NCBI RefSeq assembly: GCF_019754945.1
Contig: NZ_JAEUWU010000005.1
Location: forward strand, 235,456-299,455
Direction of reading: 5' to 3'
DNA: 64,000 nucleotides
Source: Corynebacterium pseudokroppenstedtii
GTDB taxonomy: Bacteria; Actinomycetota; Actinomycetes; Mycobacteriales; Mycobacteriaceae
Shown: positions 1 through 10,724 of the stretch, one piece after another
Numbering within the stretch: position 1 is the first letter of the stretch
Layout: each line of letters opens with the position of its first letter
Notes under the pieces: model-generated
Seen by the model: the letters and a program-made list of their open reading frames with translations, nothing else
What the model was told of the DNA's origin: nothing
Database searches by the model: none
Program-made: the position numbers and the translations under genes

Positions 1-133
1 CCCGCTAGTGGTCAACACCGTATACTGCCAACCGAGTAGACTGCCCGTGTTATCTATGCTCGCCTGGTGGGGCATACACTCGCTGGTAGCATTATCCATC
101 CGTTAATCGACAGTTGTTAAAGGACCATTCCCT

Positions 134-2869
134 GTGCTTGGACTCTCCTCGATCCTCCGTGTTGGCGAAGGACGCGCCGTCAAAAGGCTGAAAAACATCT
201 CAGACCGCGTCATCGCCCTTGAAGATGATTATGCAGCGTTGAGTGACGCGGAATTGGCCGCGAAGACCGATGAATTCAAACAGCGCCTGAAGGATGGCGA
301 AACGGTCAACGACCTGCTCTTGGAGGCCTTCGCCACCGCTCGTGAAGCGTCATGGCGAGTTTTGGGACAAAAGCACTTCCCCGTGCAAGTGATGGGCGCT
401 GCCTCCTTACACTTCGGTTCCGTTGCCGAGATGAAAACCGGTGAAGGTAAGACCTTGACCTGCGTGCTTCCCGCATACCTCAATGCCCTGGAGGGTAAAG
501 GCGCGCACGTCGTGACGGTGAATGACTATTTGGCCAAACGTGACTCGGAGTGGATGGGCCGTGTTCACCGTTTCTTAGGTCTTAAAGTTGATGTCATTCT
601 TTCCGGCATGACCCCGGAGGAACGCCGCCAGGCCTACAATGCGGACATTACCTATGGCACGAACAACGAGTTCGGCTTCGACTACCTGCGTGACAATATG
701 GCCCACTCCTTGGATGAGCTAGTGCAGCGTGGTCACCATTACGCCATTGTCGATGAGGTTGACTCCATTCTTATCGACGAAGCACGTACCCCGCTGATTA
801 TTTCCGGTCCCGCAGAGGGAACGTCGGAGTGGTACACGGCTTTCGCACGGATTGTGCCCCGGATGAGTCGCGATATTCACTACGAAGTGGACGAGCGTAA
901 GCGGACCGTCGGCATTCGTGAGGAAGGTGTCGAGTTGGTCGAGGATCAGCTGGGCATCGATAACTTGTACGCACCACAGAATTCGCAATTAGTTGGGTAT
1001 TTGAACAACGCAATTAAGGCGAAGGAGCTTTTTGTTCGCGATAAGGACTACATTGTCCGCAATGGCGAGGTCCTTATTGTCGACGAGTTCACCGGCCGTG
1101 TGTTGTCAGGTCGCCGCTACAACGAGGGCATGCACCAGGCCATCGAGGCCAAAGAAGGCGTAGAGATCCAGGCGGAAAACCAGACCTTGGCGACGATTAC
1201 GCTGCAGAATTACTTCCGCTTGTACGACAAACTGGCCGGCATGACCGGTACCGCGGAGACGGAGGCGTCTGAGCTGCACCAGATCTACAAGCTCGACGTG
1301 AACCAGATTCCGACCAACCGGCCGAACCAGCGTATCGACAAGAGCGACCTGGTGTACAAGACGCAGGAAGCGAAGTTCCGCGCTGTGGCCGACGACATCG
1401 AAGAGCGCGTGCAGAAGGGCCAGCCGGTGCTGGTCGGTACGACGTCGGTTGAGCGCTCCGAGTACTTGTCGCATCTGCTGCAGTCGAAGGGTGTGCGGCA
1501 CAGCGTGCTGAACGCGAAGCACCACGAGGAAGAAGCGCAAGTTGTGGCGCAGGCCGGTCGCTTGGGCGCGGTCACCGTCGCTACGAACATGGCTGGCCGT
1601 GGTACGGACATCGTGCTCGGTGGTAACCCGGACATTATCGCGGATATTAACCTGCGTCAGCGTGGGCTCGATCCGGTGGAGACCCCCGAAGAGTACGAGC
1701 AGGCATGGGATGAGGAGATCGCGCGTGTGCGTGACGCCTCGAAGAAGGAAGCGAAAGAGGTCTGCGAAGCCGGTGGCCTCTACGTGCTAGGCACGGAGCG
1801 TCACGAGTCCCGGCGTATTGATAACCAGTTGCGTGGTCGTTGTGCACGTCAGGGTGACCCTGGTGAAACGCGGTTCTACCTGTCGATGCGCGACGAACTG
1901 ATGACGCGCTTCGTCGGGCCGTCGATGGAAGCCATGATGAACCGCCTCAACGTGCCGGACGATGTCCCGATTGAGGCGAAGATGGTGACCAACGCCATCA
2001 AGAGTGCGCAGACGCAGGTCGAAAGTCAGAACTTCGAGATGCGCAAGAACGTCTTGAAGTACGACGAAGTCATGAACTCCCAGCGTAAAGTCATCTATGC
2101 AGAGCGTCGTCAGATTCTCGAGGGCCTAGACTTGCGCGACCAAGTTCGCGCCATGATCGACGACACCATTTCCGCGTACGTCTATGCGGAGACCGCCGAC
2201 GGGTACGTCGAGGATTGGGACCTGGGTGCATTGTGGAACGCCCTGGAGAGCCTCTATGGGCCGACGATGAGCTGGCAGTCCCTCATCGATTCGTCGGAAT
2301 ACGGTCCGGCCGGGGAGCTTCCTGTCGAGGATCTGCGTCGGGCATTAATTGATGACGCGTTGGCCCAGTACGAGGACCTTGAGAAGGTCGTTGAGGCCAT
2401 CGGTGGCGACGAGCAGATGCGTAACCTGGAGCGCTACACCCTGTTGAACGTCGTGGACCAGAAGTGGCGCGAACACCTCTACGAGATGGATTACCTCAAA
2501 GAAGGTATTGGCTTGCGCGCGATGGCTCAGCGCGATCCCCTCGTGGAGTACCAGCGCGAGGGTGGCGACATGTTCCGCAAGATGGAGGACGGCATTAAGG
2601 AAGAGGCCGTCCGGCAGCTGTTCATGGTTCGCCAGCAGATCGAAGCCAACAAGATGCAGCAAAATGCCGACGTTAATGGGGACGGTGAAGTCGATGCGAC
2701 GGACTTCGCGGGTGAGCGCCAGGAAGTGCAGATGAGCTACTCTGGGCCGGATGAGACCGGTTCAGCGTCGGCAGTGAACGAGGGCGATGCGGAGGCTCAG
2801 CCGAAGAACCGCCGTGAGCGTCGCGCGGCTGCTCGGGCCCAGCGCAAGAGCGGACGCCACGCTCGGTAG
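134..2869 (+). CDS. secA: Preprotein translocase ATPase SecA (SecA1)
   Basis: SecA is the cytoplasmic motor that pushes unfolded preproteins through SecYEG using ATP. The 911-residue product has Walker A GEGKT at about 103-107, the DEVDS box with the [12 protein letters not shown] stretch near 210, and the family signature [10 protein letters not shown] in the second motor domain, followed by helical scaffold and wing regions. The start is a GTG with AGGA about 9 bases upstream. The C-terminus is a basic Arg/Ala tail ([11 protein letters not shown]) with no CxCxSG zinc motif, as I recall for mycobacterial SecA1. It ends exactly where the convergent neighbour ends. Length and motifs make this certain; the housekeeping SecA1 assignment, rather than SecA2, rests on length and gene context. 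Confidence 0.98.
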   Translation: MLGLSSILRVGEGRAVKRLKNISDRVIALEDDYAALSDAELAAKTDEFKQRLKDGETVNDLLLEAFATAREASWRVLGQKHFPVQVMGAASLHFGSVAEMKTGEGKTLTCVLPAYLNALEGKGAHVVTVNDYLAKRDSEWMGRVHRFLGLKVDVILSGMTPEERRQAYNADITYGTNNEFGFDYLRDNMAHSLDELVQRGHHYAIVDEVDSILIDEARTPLIISGPAEGTSEWYTAFARIVPRMSRDIHYEVDERKRTVGIREEGVELVEDQLGIDNLYAPQNSQLVGYLNNAIKAKELFVRDKDYIVRNGEVLIVDEFTGRVLSGRRYNEGMHQAIEAKEGVEIQAENQTLATITLQNYFRLYDKLAGMTGTAETEASELHQIYKLDVNQIPTNRPNQRIDKSDLVYKTQEAKFRAVADDIEERVQKGQPVLVGTTSVERSEYLSHLLQSKGVRHSVLNAKHHEEEAQVVAQAGRLGAVTVATNMAGRGTDIVLGGNPDIIADINLRQRGLDPVETPEEYEQAWDEEIARVRDASKKEAKEVCEAGGLYVLGTERHESRRIDNQLRGRCARQGDPGETRFYLSMRDELMTRFVGPSMEAMMNRLNVPDDVPIEAKMVTNAIKSAQTQVESQNFEMRKNVLKYDEVMNSQRKVIYAERRQILEGLDLRDQVRAMIDDTISAYVYAETADGYVEDWDLGALWNALESLYGPTMSWQSLIDSSEYGPAGELPVEDLRRALIDDALAQYEDLEKVVEAIGGDEQMRNLERYTLLNVVDQKWREHLYEMDYLKEGIGLRAMAQRDPLVEYQREGGDMFRKMEDGIKEEAVRQLFMVRQQIEANKMQQNADVNGDGEVDATDFAGERQEVQMSYSGPDETGSASAVNEGDAEAQPKNRRERRAAARAQRKSGRHAR

Positions 2870-3508
2870 TCACATGAACCGGAGCGTCGTTATTCGGTAG
2901 GACGTCCGGGTTTTCGCCGCTTTGCCAGCCAGTATTCGCACCCGTCCTGGCTGGTGTGACCGGGGGAGTCGTGCTTGCCACGTTCCGCAGAATTCAACGA
3001 AGCGGGGGCGTTCTCCTTCGGCCTCATTCGTCGAGCAGTGAACCATGATGAGCCGCCCAGCCACGATGGGTGCGTGGGGGTTACTGCTCAGTCGGGACAG
3101 CGTCGTGAGCGATTGCCGAACAACGGGGGCGAAATCGTCGGGGGATAATTTGGATGGTGGCCGGTGGCCGCTCGCGGTCTCTAGCGCGATGGTGACGAGT
3201 CTTCGGATGACGGCCGTGGGGGGTGCCATCGGAATCGATGAGTAATCTTTTTCGGATGGCGTCGGGCTGAGTAGAGCAGGTTGTGTCGGGGGATTTTTAC
3301 TGAATTCGGTGGTGTCCGCGTACCCGCTGGTGTGGTCGCCGTTGTCCAGAGTCGTGTGACTAGTGACCTGATGCAACAAGGTGAATCCGGGGATGGGTTT
3401 TAGCCAGTCCGGTTCAGTGAAACGTCGGGCGGGAGAAGGGACTATGACATTTGATCGGGTTGCTATCGCTTCTTCCGTTGCTGAGTTCATGGTGGTTGCG
3501 GTGCTCAT
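2870..3508 (-). CDS. Rv3235-like hypothetical protein
   Basis: This is a 212-residue protein with no signal peptide or membrane segment. The first ~90 residues are low in complexity (Ser, Thr, Pro). The middle (about 85-135) looks helical, with TAVIRRLVTIALETASG. The C-terminal part has RPRFVEFCGTWQ and ends in a hydrophobic turn, the layout of the actinobacterial Rv3235 family commonly found beside secA. Its stop codon abuts the secA stop with no gap, so the two genes converge. The function is unknown. The family call is by layout and context only. Confidence 0.6.
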   Translation of the reverse strand: MSTATTMNSATEEAIATRSNVIVPSPARRFTEPDWLKPIPGFTLLHQVTSHTTLDNGDHTSGYADTTEFSKNPPTQPALLSPTPSEKDYSSIPMAPPTAVIRRLVTIALETASGHRPPSKLSPDDFAPVVRQSLTTLSRLSSNPHAPIVAGRLIMVHCSTNEAEGERPRFVEFCGTWQARLPRSHQPGRVRILAGKAAKTRTSYRITTLRFM

Positions 3509-3667
3509 AGCTGGTTTGACGTAAAAATGCGCACATGGTTCCCTCCGGCACCGTATAAGCCGTGCCCGGCCACATCGCCAGGCCAGATCATCGCTGCCAC
3601 AGCTATATATGCCACGCCCACACTGAGACAGGGCATCGAACCCGAAGTTCGGTTACGATAGTGCGAC

Positions 3668-4078
3668 ATGAGAGGTTTGATTGTGGATTATTGTGGCGTT
3701 TTAGACGTGTCCGAGGAGGACGCGGACCGGTGGCGCGCCCTGCTCCAAGCAGCAAAAGCAAATGGTGTGGCCACCGCTATTTTGTCGAATGATCCCGGCG
3801 GACCCCAAGCAGATCCCATCCGCGAGTGGGAGCGCTCTGGCACCGTCGACGCCGTCGTTCTGTCCGGCGAAGTTGGGGCGGATAAGCCGTCGGAGGAAGT
3901 ATTCCAGGCAGCCGCCGACGCCATCGAACTCCCACTGAACGATTGTGTTCTGGTGGATGATTCGATCGAAAATGTCAAGGGGGCTGTGGAATCCGGCATG
4001 GTCGGAGTGCTCTACCAGCAGTTTGATCGCACGGTTGTGCAGGTAACCGGCTTGTTCGGTCTGGATGGTGACTTCTAG
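3668..4078 (+). CDS. Small HAD-superfamily hydrolase-like protein
   Basis: This 136-residue protein is the core of a haloacid dehalogenase fold without a cap domain. Motif I reads VDYCGV at 6-11: the nucleophile Asp7 is present, but the usual second Asp (DxD) is Cys9. Motif II is LSN, the motif III Lys is in DKPSEEVF, and motif IV is VDDSIEN. HAD enzymes with DxD use the second Asp as acid/base in phosphatase chemistry, so its loss suggests weak, altered or absent phosphatase activity. It is followed after 10 bp by the DUF6912 gene in the same direction, probably one transcript. Substrate unknown. Confidence 0.8.
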   Translation: MRGLIVDYCGVLDVSEEDADRWRALLQAAKANGVATAILSNDPGGPQADPIREWERSGTVDAVVLSGEVGADKPSEEVFQAAADAIELPLNDCVLVDDSIENVKGAVESGMVGVLYQQFDRTVVQVTGLFGLDGDF

Positions 4079-4088
4079 GTTGGCAACA

Positions 4089-4595
4089 ATGCGGATTTAC
4101 GTGCCGGCCACGTTCAGTACGTTGCAGGAGCTGGCGGAGAACAAATCTATGCCGGTGCGTAGCGGTGTAGCCTTTGCCGTCACCCCGGCATTGCGCGAGT
4201 ACTTCACTTCGGGTGACGACGAAGAGCTGGGCTACCAGGCGTATTTAGACGCAGGCCGGGCCTCGTTGCGCTTGTTATCGGTTGGGGATGAGGACCGCTT
4301 TCCTCACCGCCGGGTCATCCTCACTTTTGAGGTGGAGGAGTCCACAGTGACTCCGGACCCGACGGCGGGCGAATCAACAGTCCGGCTGGATCCACCGACT
4401 TTATCTGCCGACGATCTGGCGTCCATTCATATCGATGTCAAACAGGCTGAAGAGGACACCGCGCAGGCGTTGCGCGTCATTGATGAAGCCGACCTGGGCG
4501 ACGACGATGCGGAGCATCTCCTGGCTAACTGCGAGGATCACGATCTCGCGTGGTACGACCCTCAGGAGTTGCCGATGGTGGTCCAGCTTTTGTAG
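4089..4595 (+). CDS. DUF6912 family protein
   Basis: The 168-residue product starts MRIYVPATFSTLQEL, which resembles the actinobacterial DUF6912 family (typically M-R-hydrophobic-Y-L-P-A-T). A longer reading from 4065 would overlap the HAD gene, so the ATG at 4089 is preferred; it lies 10 bp after the HAD stop. There are no membrane segments. The C-terminal half is acidic (EADLGDDDAEHLLANCEDHDL). The function is not known. Its last 71 bp overlap the 3' end of the convergent chloride channel gene. Confidence 0.7.
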   Translation: MRIYVPATFSTLQELAENKSMPVRSGVAFAVTPALREYFTSGDDEELGYQAYLDAGRASLRLLSVGDEDRFPHRRVILTFEVEESTVTPDPTAGESTVRLDPPTLSADDLASIHIDVKQAEEDTAQALRVIDEADLGDDDAEHLLANCEDHDLAWYDPQELPMVVQLL

Positions 4596-6090
4596 AACTT
4601 GCCGACGGAGAGTGCTCGCCCTGGTCTTGGGGGCCGTCCTCCGTCACCTTTTCAACCCGATGCCACCCCGGCTCTGTGGTGTGAGTGCTTCGTGAAGGCC
4701 GTGCAGCCTTTTGCGACCGCATATCGTCGGCAAACGGACCATGCTGAGCAGTAGCGACGCCGGCCTTGTTCGGTGTGACAGTGCGCCGGAAGAGCCAATT
4801 CTGGCCCTTCTGTGTCGCGCGGACAGCGAGTGCTGCAGCAATGACAGCGACGAACATTGCGAGGTAACCGTCAGCACCCTGATTGGTGAACTCGACGGCT
4901 GCGACCAGCCCAAATAGCGGCGCGGCCATCGTCGTCGAGAGGAATGCGGCCGCGCCTAACAATGCGCACGCGCGCGGGTCGACGCTGGGGAACATCCATT
5001 GTCCCGCGTAACCCAACACGCACCCGAGTAACGCGCCCAAGGCGAAGGAGGGCGTCAGGATTCCTCCGACGGCACCCGCCCAGAAGCTTGCGCAGGTCAC
5101 CGCCAGGCGGATGATGAAGACCGCGATGGCCCCGCCGAGTGTCACCCGTGCGGTGAGCGCCAGGTTGGCGGAATACGCACCATTACCGCTGGATCCCAGG
5201 AAAAAGAGGGACAGAACCCCGACGACGGCCATCACGCCTGTTGTGGCCAGCCATTGCCAGCGCGCAGACACGGGCCGCGCGGATGCCCGATGAGCCAGAC
5301 GCGCGAAATAGTCGCCGGCCAGGCCGGCTATCGAGCCGACGACAACAGCGCAGAGCAAAGTCAGTGCGCTTTCGTTCAACTGTGCCGCGTTATAGGTGAC
5401 TCGCGGTGCGCCCAGGAGCCCCGAGACCGTCGTCGCGACCACCGAGCAGGTCATCGTCGTCACGACGGCTCGCACGGAGGCGGACACTAGGAGCAGTTCG
5501 ATGGTGAACAAAGCGCCGGCCAGGGGTAGGTGGAACGACGCCGCCATGCCTGCCCCGGCGGCCGAGGCAACGAGGAGGCGGAGGGTCCGTCGGTCTACTT
5601 CCCACAGCCGCGAGAACGCGGAGGCGATGAGGGCCCCGATCTGACGGGGAGCCTGCTCGCGGCCGATGGGAACGCCCGCAGATACGCTGATGATCTGCAG
5701 CAATGAGCTGGAGAGTGTGGAGCCGACGGGCATCGTGGTGCCCTGCATGGCCTGGGGGATAGAGACGCGCCGGGTGGATCGCCAGTGCAACACGGCCCAC
5801 CCCACCCCGGAGATGAATCCGACGGCCACGAGGTGAATGAGCAGATTGATAGTGGGGCCGAGCGAATCGAGGGGAGATATCTCGTGTTGATGGTCGGAGC
5901 CGTACACCAACCGCTCGGTGAACAAGATCAGTTGGGCCACTCCGGCGATGAACGCCCCCACGATAATCCCGATGATGGTGGCGTAGACGGCGACGAGCCC
6001 GATGGAGGACCGTGACACGCTGGAGGTGGGCACGGGCGGGAATTGCGAAATGTCATCATCGCCAGCCGACGCGATGGAGTACGACCGCAA
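4525..6090 (-). CDS. ClC-family chloride channel/transporter 1
   Basis: This is a 521-residue polytopic membrane protein of the ClC family (chloride channels or Cl-/H+ antiporters). The sequence PIGREQAPRQIG matches the GREGP-type anion-binding helix. AGAGMAASFHLPLAGALF matches the next conserved helix, and GGILTPSFALGALLG matches the GGxxxPxLxxGA motif. About ten hydrophobic segments span residues 30-430. The final ~85 residues are a hydrophilic tail (SRSTHTTEPG, SPSASSTKAG) that runs antisense into the end of the DUF6912 gene, so this tail may be a recent read-through extension. A second, divergent ClC gene lies directly upstream on the same strand. Confidence 0.88.
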   Translation of the reverse strand: MRSYSIASAGDDDISQFPPVPTSSVSRSSIGLVAVYATIIGIIVGAFIAGVAQLILFTERLVYGSDHQHEISPLDSLGPTINLLIHLVAVGFISGVGWAVLHWRSTRRVSIPQAMQGTTMPVGSTLSSSLLQIISVSAGVPIGREQAPRQIGALIASAFSRLWEVDRRTLRLLVASAAGAGMAASFHLPLAGALFTIELLLVSASVRAVVTTMTCSVVATTVSGLLGAPRVTYNAAQLNESALTLLCAVVVGSIAGLAGDYFARLAHRASARPVSARWQWLATTGVMAVVGVLSLFFLGSSGNGAYSANLALTARVTLGGAIAVFIIRLAVTCASFWAGAVGGILTPSFALGALLGCVLGYAGQWMFPSVDPRACALLGAAAFLSTTMAAPLFGLVAAVEFTNQGADGYLAMFVAVIAAALAVRATQKGQNWLFRRTVTPNKAGVATAQHGPFADDMRSQKAARPSRSTHTTEPGWHRVEKVTEDGPQDQGEHSPSASSTKAGPPSATPEGRTTRDRDPRS

Positions 6091-6194
6091 GCGGGTGCGG
6101 AGGGGGTGTTCGCACGATGAGTCGGTGGCGCGCGTGTTTCTCTGTTGTCAGTTGTTCACCACCCTGCGCCACCACATGAAAATAGGTTAAGGGT

Positions 6195-7508
6195 TCACTG
6201 GCGTGTCAAGAAAGAAAAGGTGCCTGCCCCGCGACATTTTTTACTCAATGTGGGGTAGATCAGGGGCAGACTTGCGACGATCACCGCCAGCGCGATGGCA
6301 GGAATGCTGGCGAGCCCTTGCCCCGTGAATTCCACGGTGATGAGGAGGGCGAAGAGGGGAGCGCGTTGCGCCGTGGCGAGGAAGGCTGCCCCGCCCAGGA
6401 CCGCGCACGCGAGGATCGGTGTCCCGTGGACATTTTCAGTGAGGACGGTGGTCGTGTTTACCGCATTTCCGACGGCGCCCATGGTGGCTGCGAGAGCAAC
6501 GCCCGCTAATGCCCCCGCCATCACGCCGATAGAGAAGCTCGGGGTCAGGATACCGCCGAACGCTCCGCTGGCGAGGCTGATGAGCGTGACGAGGATGTTG
6601 AGCGCACACAACAGCGCAAGAGCTTTCCACCCTATCGAGGCATCGAATGCTGACACCGCTGCGTATTTTCCGTTGCCGGCAAGAGCGGGGAGGCTCATTG
6701 CTGCGACTCCGACTAGGGCGAACCCGATGGGCATGCGATACAGGACGCGGGCGTCGTGGGTGGCCCAGTGTTGACACCACCGAGCAAAGCGACGGAACGC
6801 GCTGCCCAAAGGGCCGATGATCACGCCCACGACGATGGCGAACAGCAGGGTTGTCCATGAACAGGTCACGTGTGGTGCGCTGTATTGCAAGCCGGTGGGT
6901 TCAATGAGTGCAGATATGACGGTCGCGATGACGCAGGTTGCGCTCACGATGACGAGTTTGTGAAGGCGGATTCCTACCCCGCATAACTCGATGGCGAATG
7001 CGATACCAGCTAGGGGGACGTGATAGGCGGCGGCAAGTCCCGCACCCGCGGCCGACGCAATAAGCAGTCGCCGGAGTTCGGGAGACATGCGTGCCCATGC
7101 GGCAACGCGGTCGGCCCATAATGCACCAGCCACGCGCGGTGCATTTTCCCGGCCCACGGACGCGCCGGTACCCACCTGCGCCACCTGGAGGGCGACATTT
7201 GCGCTGGTCTCGGGGACCGGGGATGGTTTTCCGTCAAGCGACTGCGGCACCGATGGTTGCGGGCGCCCCCAGCGTTGTAGCGCCCACCACACAATACTTC
7301 CGACGACACCTGACGCGATGTACACGGTCAGAACTCGGCCGGGGGAGGTGGCGTCGGTAGGAATGGGAGCGGTGGATTCGTCGGCACCGAAAGAGAGTTT
7401 CTCGACGGCCAGGAAAAGGATGGTCAAAAGCGCTGCGGATATGCCAGTGAGTACAGCGACCCCGGCAACGCACAGACTGAGGACGGCGAGGCGGCGACTA
7501 CGAGTCAT
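6195..7508 (-). CDS. ClC-family chloride channel/transporter 2
   Basis: This second ClC protein of 437 residues has the motifs ASVGRENAPRVAGAL, AGAGLAAAYHVPLAG and GAFGGILTPSFSIG. It is only distantly similar to its neighbour, so the pair is an old duplication or separate acquisition. The ATG at 7508 is chosen because it overlaps the rsgA stop by 11 bp (ATGACTCGTAG), a typical translational coupling; an in-frame start at 7532 would reach further into rsgA. The protein ends in a short Cys/Arg/Lys-rich tail. Cl-/H+ exchange versus channel mode cannot be read from the sequence with confidence. Confidence 0.88.
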   Translation of the reverse strand: MTRSRRLAVLSLCVAGVAVLTGISAALLTILFLAVEKLSFGADESTAPIPTDATSPGRVLTVYIASGVVGSIVWWALQRWGRPQPSVPQSLDGKPSPVPETSANVALQVAQVGTGASVGRENAPRVAGALWADRVAAWARMSPELRRLLIASAAGAGLAAAYHVPLAGIAFAIELCGVGIRLHKLVIVSATCVIATVISALIEPTGLQYSAPHVTCSWTTLLFAIVVGVIIGPLGSAFRRFARWCQHWATHDARVLYRMPIGFALVGVAAMSLPALAGNGKYAAVSAFDASIGWKALALLCALNILVTLISLASGAFGGILTPSFSIGVMAGALAGVALAATMGAVGNAVNTTTVLTENVHGTPILACAVLGGAAFLATAQRAPLFALLITVEFTGQGLASIPAIALAVIVASLPLIYPTLSKKCRGAGTFSFLTRQ

Positions 7509-8637
7509 CCCGATTGAGGTCCCACTCGTCATTGGATCGCAGGGTTTCTAAGACGGAGCGAATCGCGTGGACGCGCCGGGCGGTTGCCCCGGTGGCGGTA
7601 TCGAGCGCGCACTCGGGGTCGGCGGGCGGCCCCATGTGGGTGCATCCTCGCGGGCACTCGGTGATGAGCTCGGCGAGGTCCTCGAACGCGGCAATGACCG
7701 TATCGGGATCGACGTGGGCCAGGCCGAAGGAGCGGATTCCCGGGGTGTCGATGATCCACCCGGCGTCGCTTGATCCGTTCGTGGCGTGCGCGATGTCCCG
7801 CGGTGGTTCGTCGTCCGAGGTCTCGGGCGAAGTGTTGTCCTCGAGCGAAGCGCTCTCAGACAACGCAGCGCGCCCGGGCAAGCGGAGGGCCACCGATTGC
7901 GTCGACGTGTGTTTTCCCTTGCCGACGCCGGAGACTTCCCCGGTAGCTCGGTCAGCATCGGGGACGAGGCGGTTGACCAGGGTCGATTTGCCGACACCCG
8001 AGTGCCCGATGAGCGCCGTGACATGCCCGCGCGTCAGGCGTCGGACGTCGGTAATGTCGTCATCTTGTCCGGCGATAACGATCCGGATGTCGAGATCCTC
8101 GAATTCGTGCGCGAAGGGCGCAGGATCGGTGAGGTCGCTCTTGGTGAGGCACAGGATGGGGGAGATGCCACCGGCGAAAGCGGCCACGAGGGCACGCTCC
8201 ACGAACCCCGCCCGGGGCGGCGGATCCGCGACGGACGAGACAATGAGCAGCTGATCGGCATTGGCGACGACGATGCGTTCATACGGGTCGTTATCGTCCG
8301 CGGTGCGTCGGAGGATGGAGCGCCGATCCGCTAGTTTCACGATGCGCGCGAGCGTCCCCGGGTTTCCCGACGTGTCGCCGACCACGCCCACACGGTCCCC
8401 GACGACGATGGGGGTTCGGCCGAGTTCACGGGCACGCATGCACACGATGGTGCGAGCGTCGTCGGGCTTGTCGTCCAGGACAACTCCCCACCGTCCGCGG
8501 TCCTTGGTGATGACCATGCCCCACTGCGCATTCTTGTGGGAGGGGCGGTCTTTCGTGCGTGGCCGGGAGCCTTTACCTGGGCGAATGTGGACATCGCTTT
8601 CATCCCAGTCGCGTGAGGGGCGTCGTCGTGCGCTCAT
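7498..8637 (-). CDS. rsgA: Ribosome small-subunit GTPase RsgA
   Basis: RsgA is the GTPase that checks and releases factors during late 30S ribosome assembly. The 379-residue protein shows the circularly permuted GTPase order of this family: an OB-fold region (about 35-115), then G4 (LTKSD), then G1 (GHSGVGKST), then G3 (IDTPG). A C-terminal zinc-binding cluster follows: ECPRGCTHM and then Cys in DPEC. A loop rich in Ser/Asp/Glu separates G1 and G3, longer than in most relatives. Its ATG overlaps the aroA stop by four bases (ATGA) and its stop overlaps the second ClC gene, so aroA-rsgA-clc looks like one operon. Pairing of aroA with rsgA is common in corynebacteria and mycobacteria. Confidence 0.96.
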   Translation of the reverse strand: MSARRRPSRDWDESDVHIRPGKGSRPRTKDRPSHKNAQWGMVITKDRGRWGVVLDDKPDDARTIVCMRARELGRTPIVVGDRVGVVGDTSGNPGTLARIVKLADRRSILRRTADDNDPYERIVVANADQLLIVSSVADPPPRAGFVERALVAAFAGGISPILCLTKSDLTDPAPFAHEFEDLDIRIVIAGQDDDITDVRRLTRGHVTALIGHSGVGKSTLVNRLVPDADRATGEVSGVGKGKHTSTQSVALRLPGRAALSESASLEDNTSPETSDDEPPRDIAHATNGSSDAGWIIDTPGIRSFGLAHVDPDTVIAAFEDLAELITECPRGCTHMGPPADPECALDTATGATARRVHAIRSVLETLRSNDEWDLNRDDS

Positions 8638-10127
8638 TCATGGCCACCTTCTGCAGAGTTCGTGGCTGTCAGCCATGTTCGTGCAAAATCGGGGAAGGTT
8701 TTCGAAGTAGTCCCAATATTTTCGACGCGAACCCCGGGCACGGCCAAACCGATGACGGTGCCGGCTGTGGCCATGCGGTGATCGTCGTAGGTGGGCCAGA
8801 CGCCGCCGTGAAGTGGGGACGGGGTGATGATGAGGCCGTCGTCGGTCTCCTCGACCTGACCGCCGAGCGCGTTGATGTTGGTGGCCAGGGCGTGCAGGCG
8901 GTCGGTTTCGTGTCCGCGGAGGTGAGCGATCCCGTACAGGTGGGAGGGGGTGTCCGCGAGGGCGGCGAGGGCCGCGATAGTGGGGGTGAGCTCACCGATG
9001 TCGTGAAGGTCCATCGTGATCCCGGTCAGACCGGTACCGGATGTGCGACCGTCTGCGGGCGCATCAGGACCGGTGACGACGAGATCATGGTCGATGAGGA
9101 CACAATGAGCCCCCATGTTCTCCAGGATGGTGCGGAATTGGTCTCCCGGTTGAGTTGTCTTGGTCGGCCAGTTCGGGATGACGACGCGCCCGCCCGTGAC
9201 TGCTGCGGAGGCCATAAATGGGGTGGCGTTGGACAGGTCGGGCTCGATGACCCACCGGTTCGGCTGAATCTCCCCAGGCGCAACCTGCCACGTGTGAGGT
9301 TCCGGCATCGTGACGTCAATACCCGCGTCCCGCAGCATGTCGATGGTCATCTCGATGTGCGGTTGCGAGGGGAGCGTGGCCCCTGTGTGCGCCACCGTAA
9401 TCCCGTGAGTGAAGCGTGCCGCCGAGAGCAGCAACCCCGAAATAAATTGCGAGCTCGACGACGCATCAATGCGGATAGCTCCCCCGCGTGGTCCCTCAGT
9501 AGTGCCGACGTGTGCCGCATTTGGATTCTCGGTCGACGAGTGCGCATCCGACGACGCCGACGCCCCCTCAATCCGCAGCGGAAGCGAATCGCCCTCGACG
9601 CTGACACCCAACTGACGCAGCGCGTCGGCCATGGTTTTTAGCGGGCGTTTGCGCGCGTGCGGGTCGCCGTCGATAAGAACTGGCCCGTCGGCAAGAGCCG
9701 CCACGGGAGGTAGGAAGCGCATGACCGTTCCAGCTAGTCCGCAGTCGACAGTTGCTCCATGCAGTTGAGGCGTCGGCGTGACGAGGAGGGAAAGAGATGC
9801 CGGTGGTGTTCGTCGGCAATTATCGTCTGTTGCCGACGAGTCCGACGACGAGCCTGACGACGAATCGCTCTCTTCAATACTGACACCCATGGCTCGCAGT
9901 GCGGCGATCATGAGGTCCGTGTCCCGGCTGCGCAGCGCACCTGTAATGGTGGACGGGCCCGACGCCAACGCCGCGAGAATGAGCGCCCGGTTCGTCATGG
10001 ATTTGGAGCCGGGGATGGTCACGGTGGCGGTGACAGGGCGTGGGGGAGTGGGGGCCTCCCACAGTGGGATGTCGGGTGACTGCGCTTTCACGGTTGTCAT
10101 TGTTGCATTATCGGCGGGGGACTGCAT
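8634..10127 (-). CDS. aroA: 3-phosphoshikimate 1-carboxyvinyltransferase (EPSP synthase)
   Basis: EPSP synthase joins shikimate-3-phosphate and phosphoenolpyruvate in the sixth step of chorismate and aromatic amino acid synthesis. The 497-residue protein has the substrate loop [17 protein letters not shown] near 38-54 and the second family motif as [13 protein letters not shown]. The active-site region [12 protein letters not shown] is present, as is the C-terminal DDHRMA. Two low-complexity Ser/Asp-rich inserts ([13 protein letters not shown] near 105 and [13 protein letters not shown] near 205) make it longer than the usual 425-450 residues. Its stop overlaps the rsgA start by four bases. 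An internal ATG at 10100 is a possible alternative start. Confidence 0.96.
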   Translation of the reverse strand: MQSPADNATMTTVKAQSPDIPLWEAPTPPRPVTATVTIPGSKSMTNRALILAALASGPSTITGALRSRDTDLMIAALRAMGVSIEESDSSSGSSSDSSATDDNCRRTPPASLSLLVTPTPQLHGATVDCGLAGTVMRFLPPVAALADGPVLIDGDPHARKRPLKTMADALRQLGVSVEGDSLPLRIEGASASSDAHSSTENPNAAHVGTTEGPRGGAIRIDASSSSQFISGLLLSAARFTHGITVAHTGATLPSQPHIEMTIDMLRDAGIDVTMPEPHTWQVAPGEIQPNRWVIEPDLSNATPFMASAAVTGGRVVIPNWPTKTTQPGDQFRTILENMGAHCVLIDHDLVVTGPDAPADGRTSGTGLTGITMDLHDIGELTPTIAALAALADTPSHLYGIAHLRGHETDRLHALATNINALGGQVEETDDGLIITPSPLHGGVWPTYDDHRMATAGTVIGLAVPGVRVENIGTTSKTFPDFARTWLTATNSAEGGHE

Positions 10128-10159
10128 AGAAGTGCGTCATGGCGGGGGTTGGCACAAAT

Positions 10160-10724
10160 CTAGTGGCCTTCGAGTATGTCGGCGGTCGTGGCGTCGGTGA
10201 GTGAAATGAGGTCCTGCGGGGATAAGCCGATATCGAGGCCGCGCTTGCCCCCAGAGACGTACATGGTGTCGCAAAGGAGGGCGGTTTCGTCGATAACGGT
10301 AGGAAGGCGATGCTTCTGGCCGAGCGGAGAGATCCCGCCCGTGGATATATCCGCTGCTGCGCTCTGCGTCCTTGGGCTTCGCCATGCTGGCTTTCCCGTG
10401 CCCGAATCCGCGTTCCTTCAAAGCGACGGCGGCGTGTTTGAGAGACAGCCTCCCCGTGACGGGGACAACCGCCACCGCCAGGTCGGGCTTGGGTTCTTTC
10501 CCGGCAGCGAGGTCAATGAGCAGGGTTTTGAAAATTTGATCGGCTTCGATTCCTTCACCCGCCAGCATCTCGGCGGCTTCTTCGCCGTAATTGGTGGTGT
10601 GATGGTCGAATTCCCGAACCTCGTGATCGACGCCGGCATCTGCACACACTTGTAGCGCGGGAGTTGCGGCTCGGCCTGTTTTCTTCCCTGATGCTGCTTT
10701 CCCATGACCCTTCTTGCCACTCAT
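10160..10724 (-). pseudogene. ybaK: Cys-tRNA(Pro) deacylase YbaK/EbsC, frameshifted
   Basis: YbaK-type proteins clear Cys mischarged on tRNA-Pro. The first frame (from ATG 10724) reads a normal YbaK start: ATPALQVCADAGVDHEVREF, then QIFKTLLIDL and [22 protein letters not shown]. At about 10340-10350 the coding moves to another frame. After GYI the expected [18 protein letters not shown], then [20 protein letters not shown], is found one base out of phase, ending at the stop at 10160-10162. Removing one C near 10345 restores a continuous family sequence. Without repair the first frame runs to 10137 with an Arg/His-rich nonsense tail. Either a true inactivating 1-bp insertion or a sequencing error. 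An N-terminal basic extension of about 18 residues precedes the domain. Confidence 0.85.
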
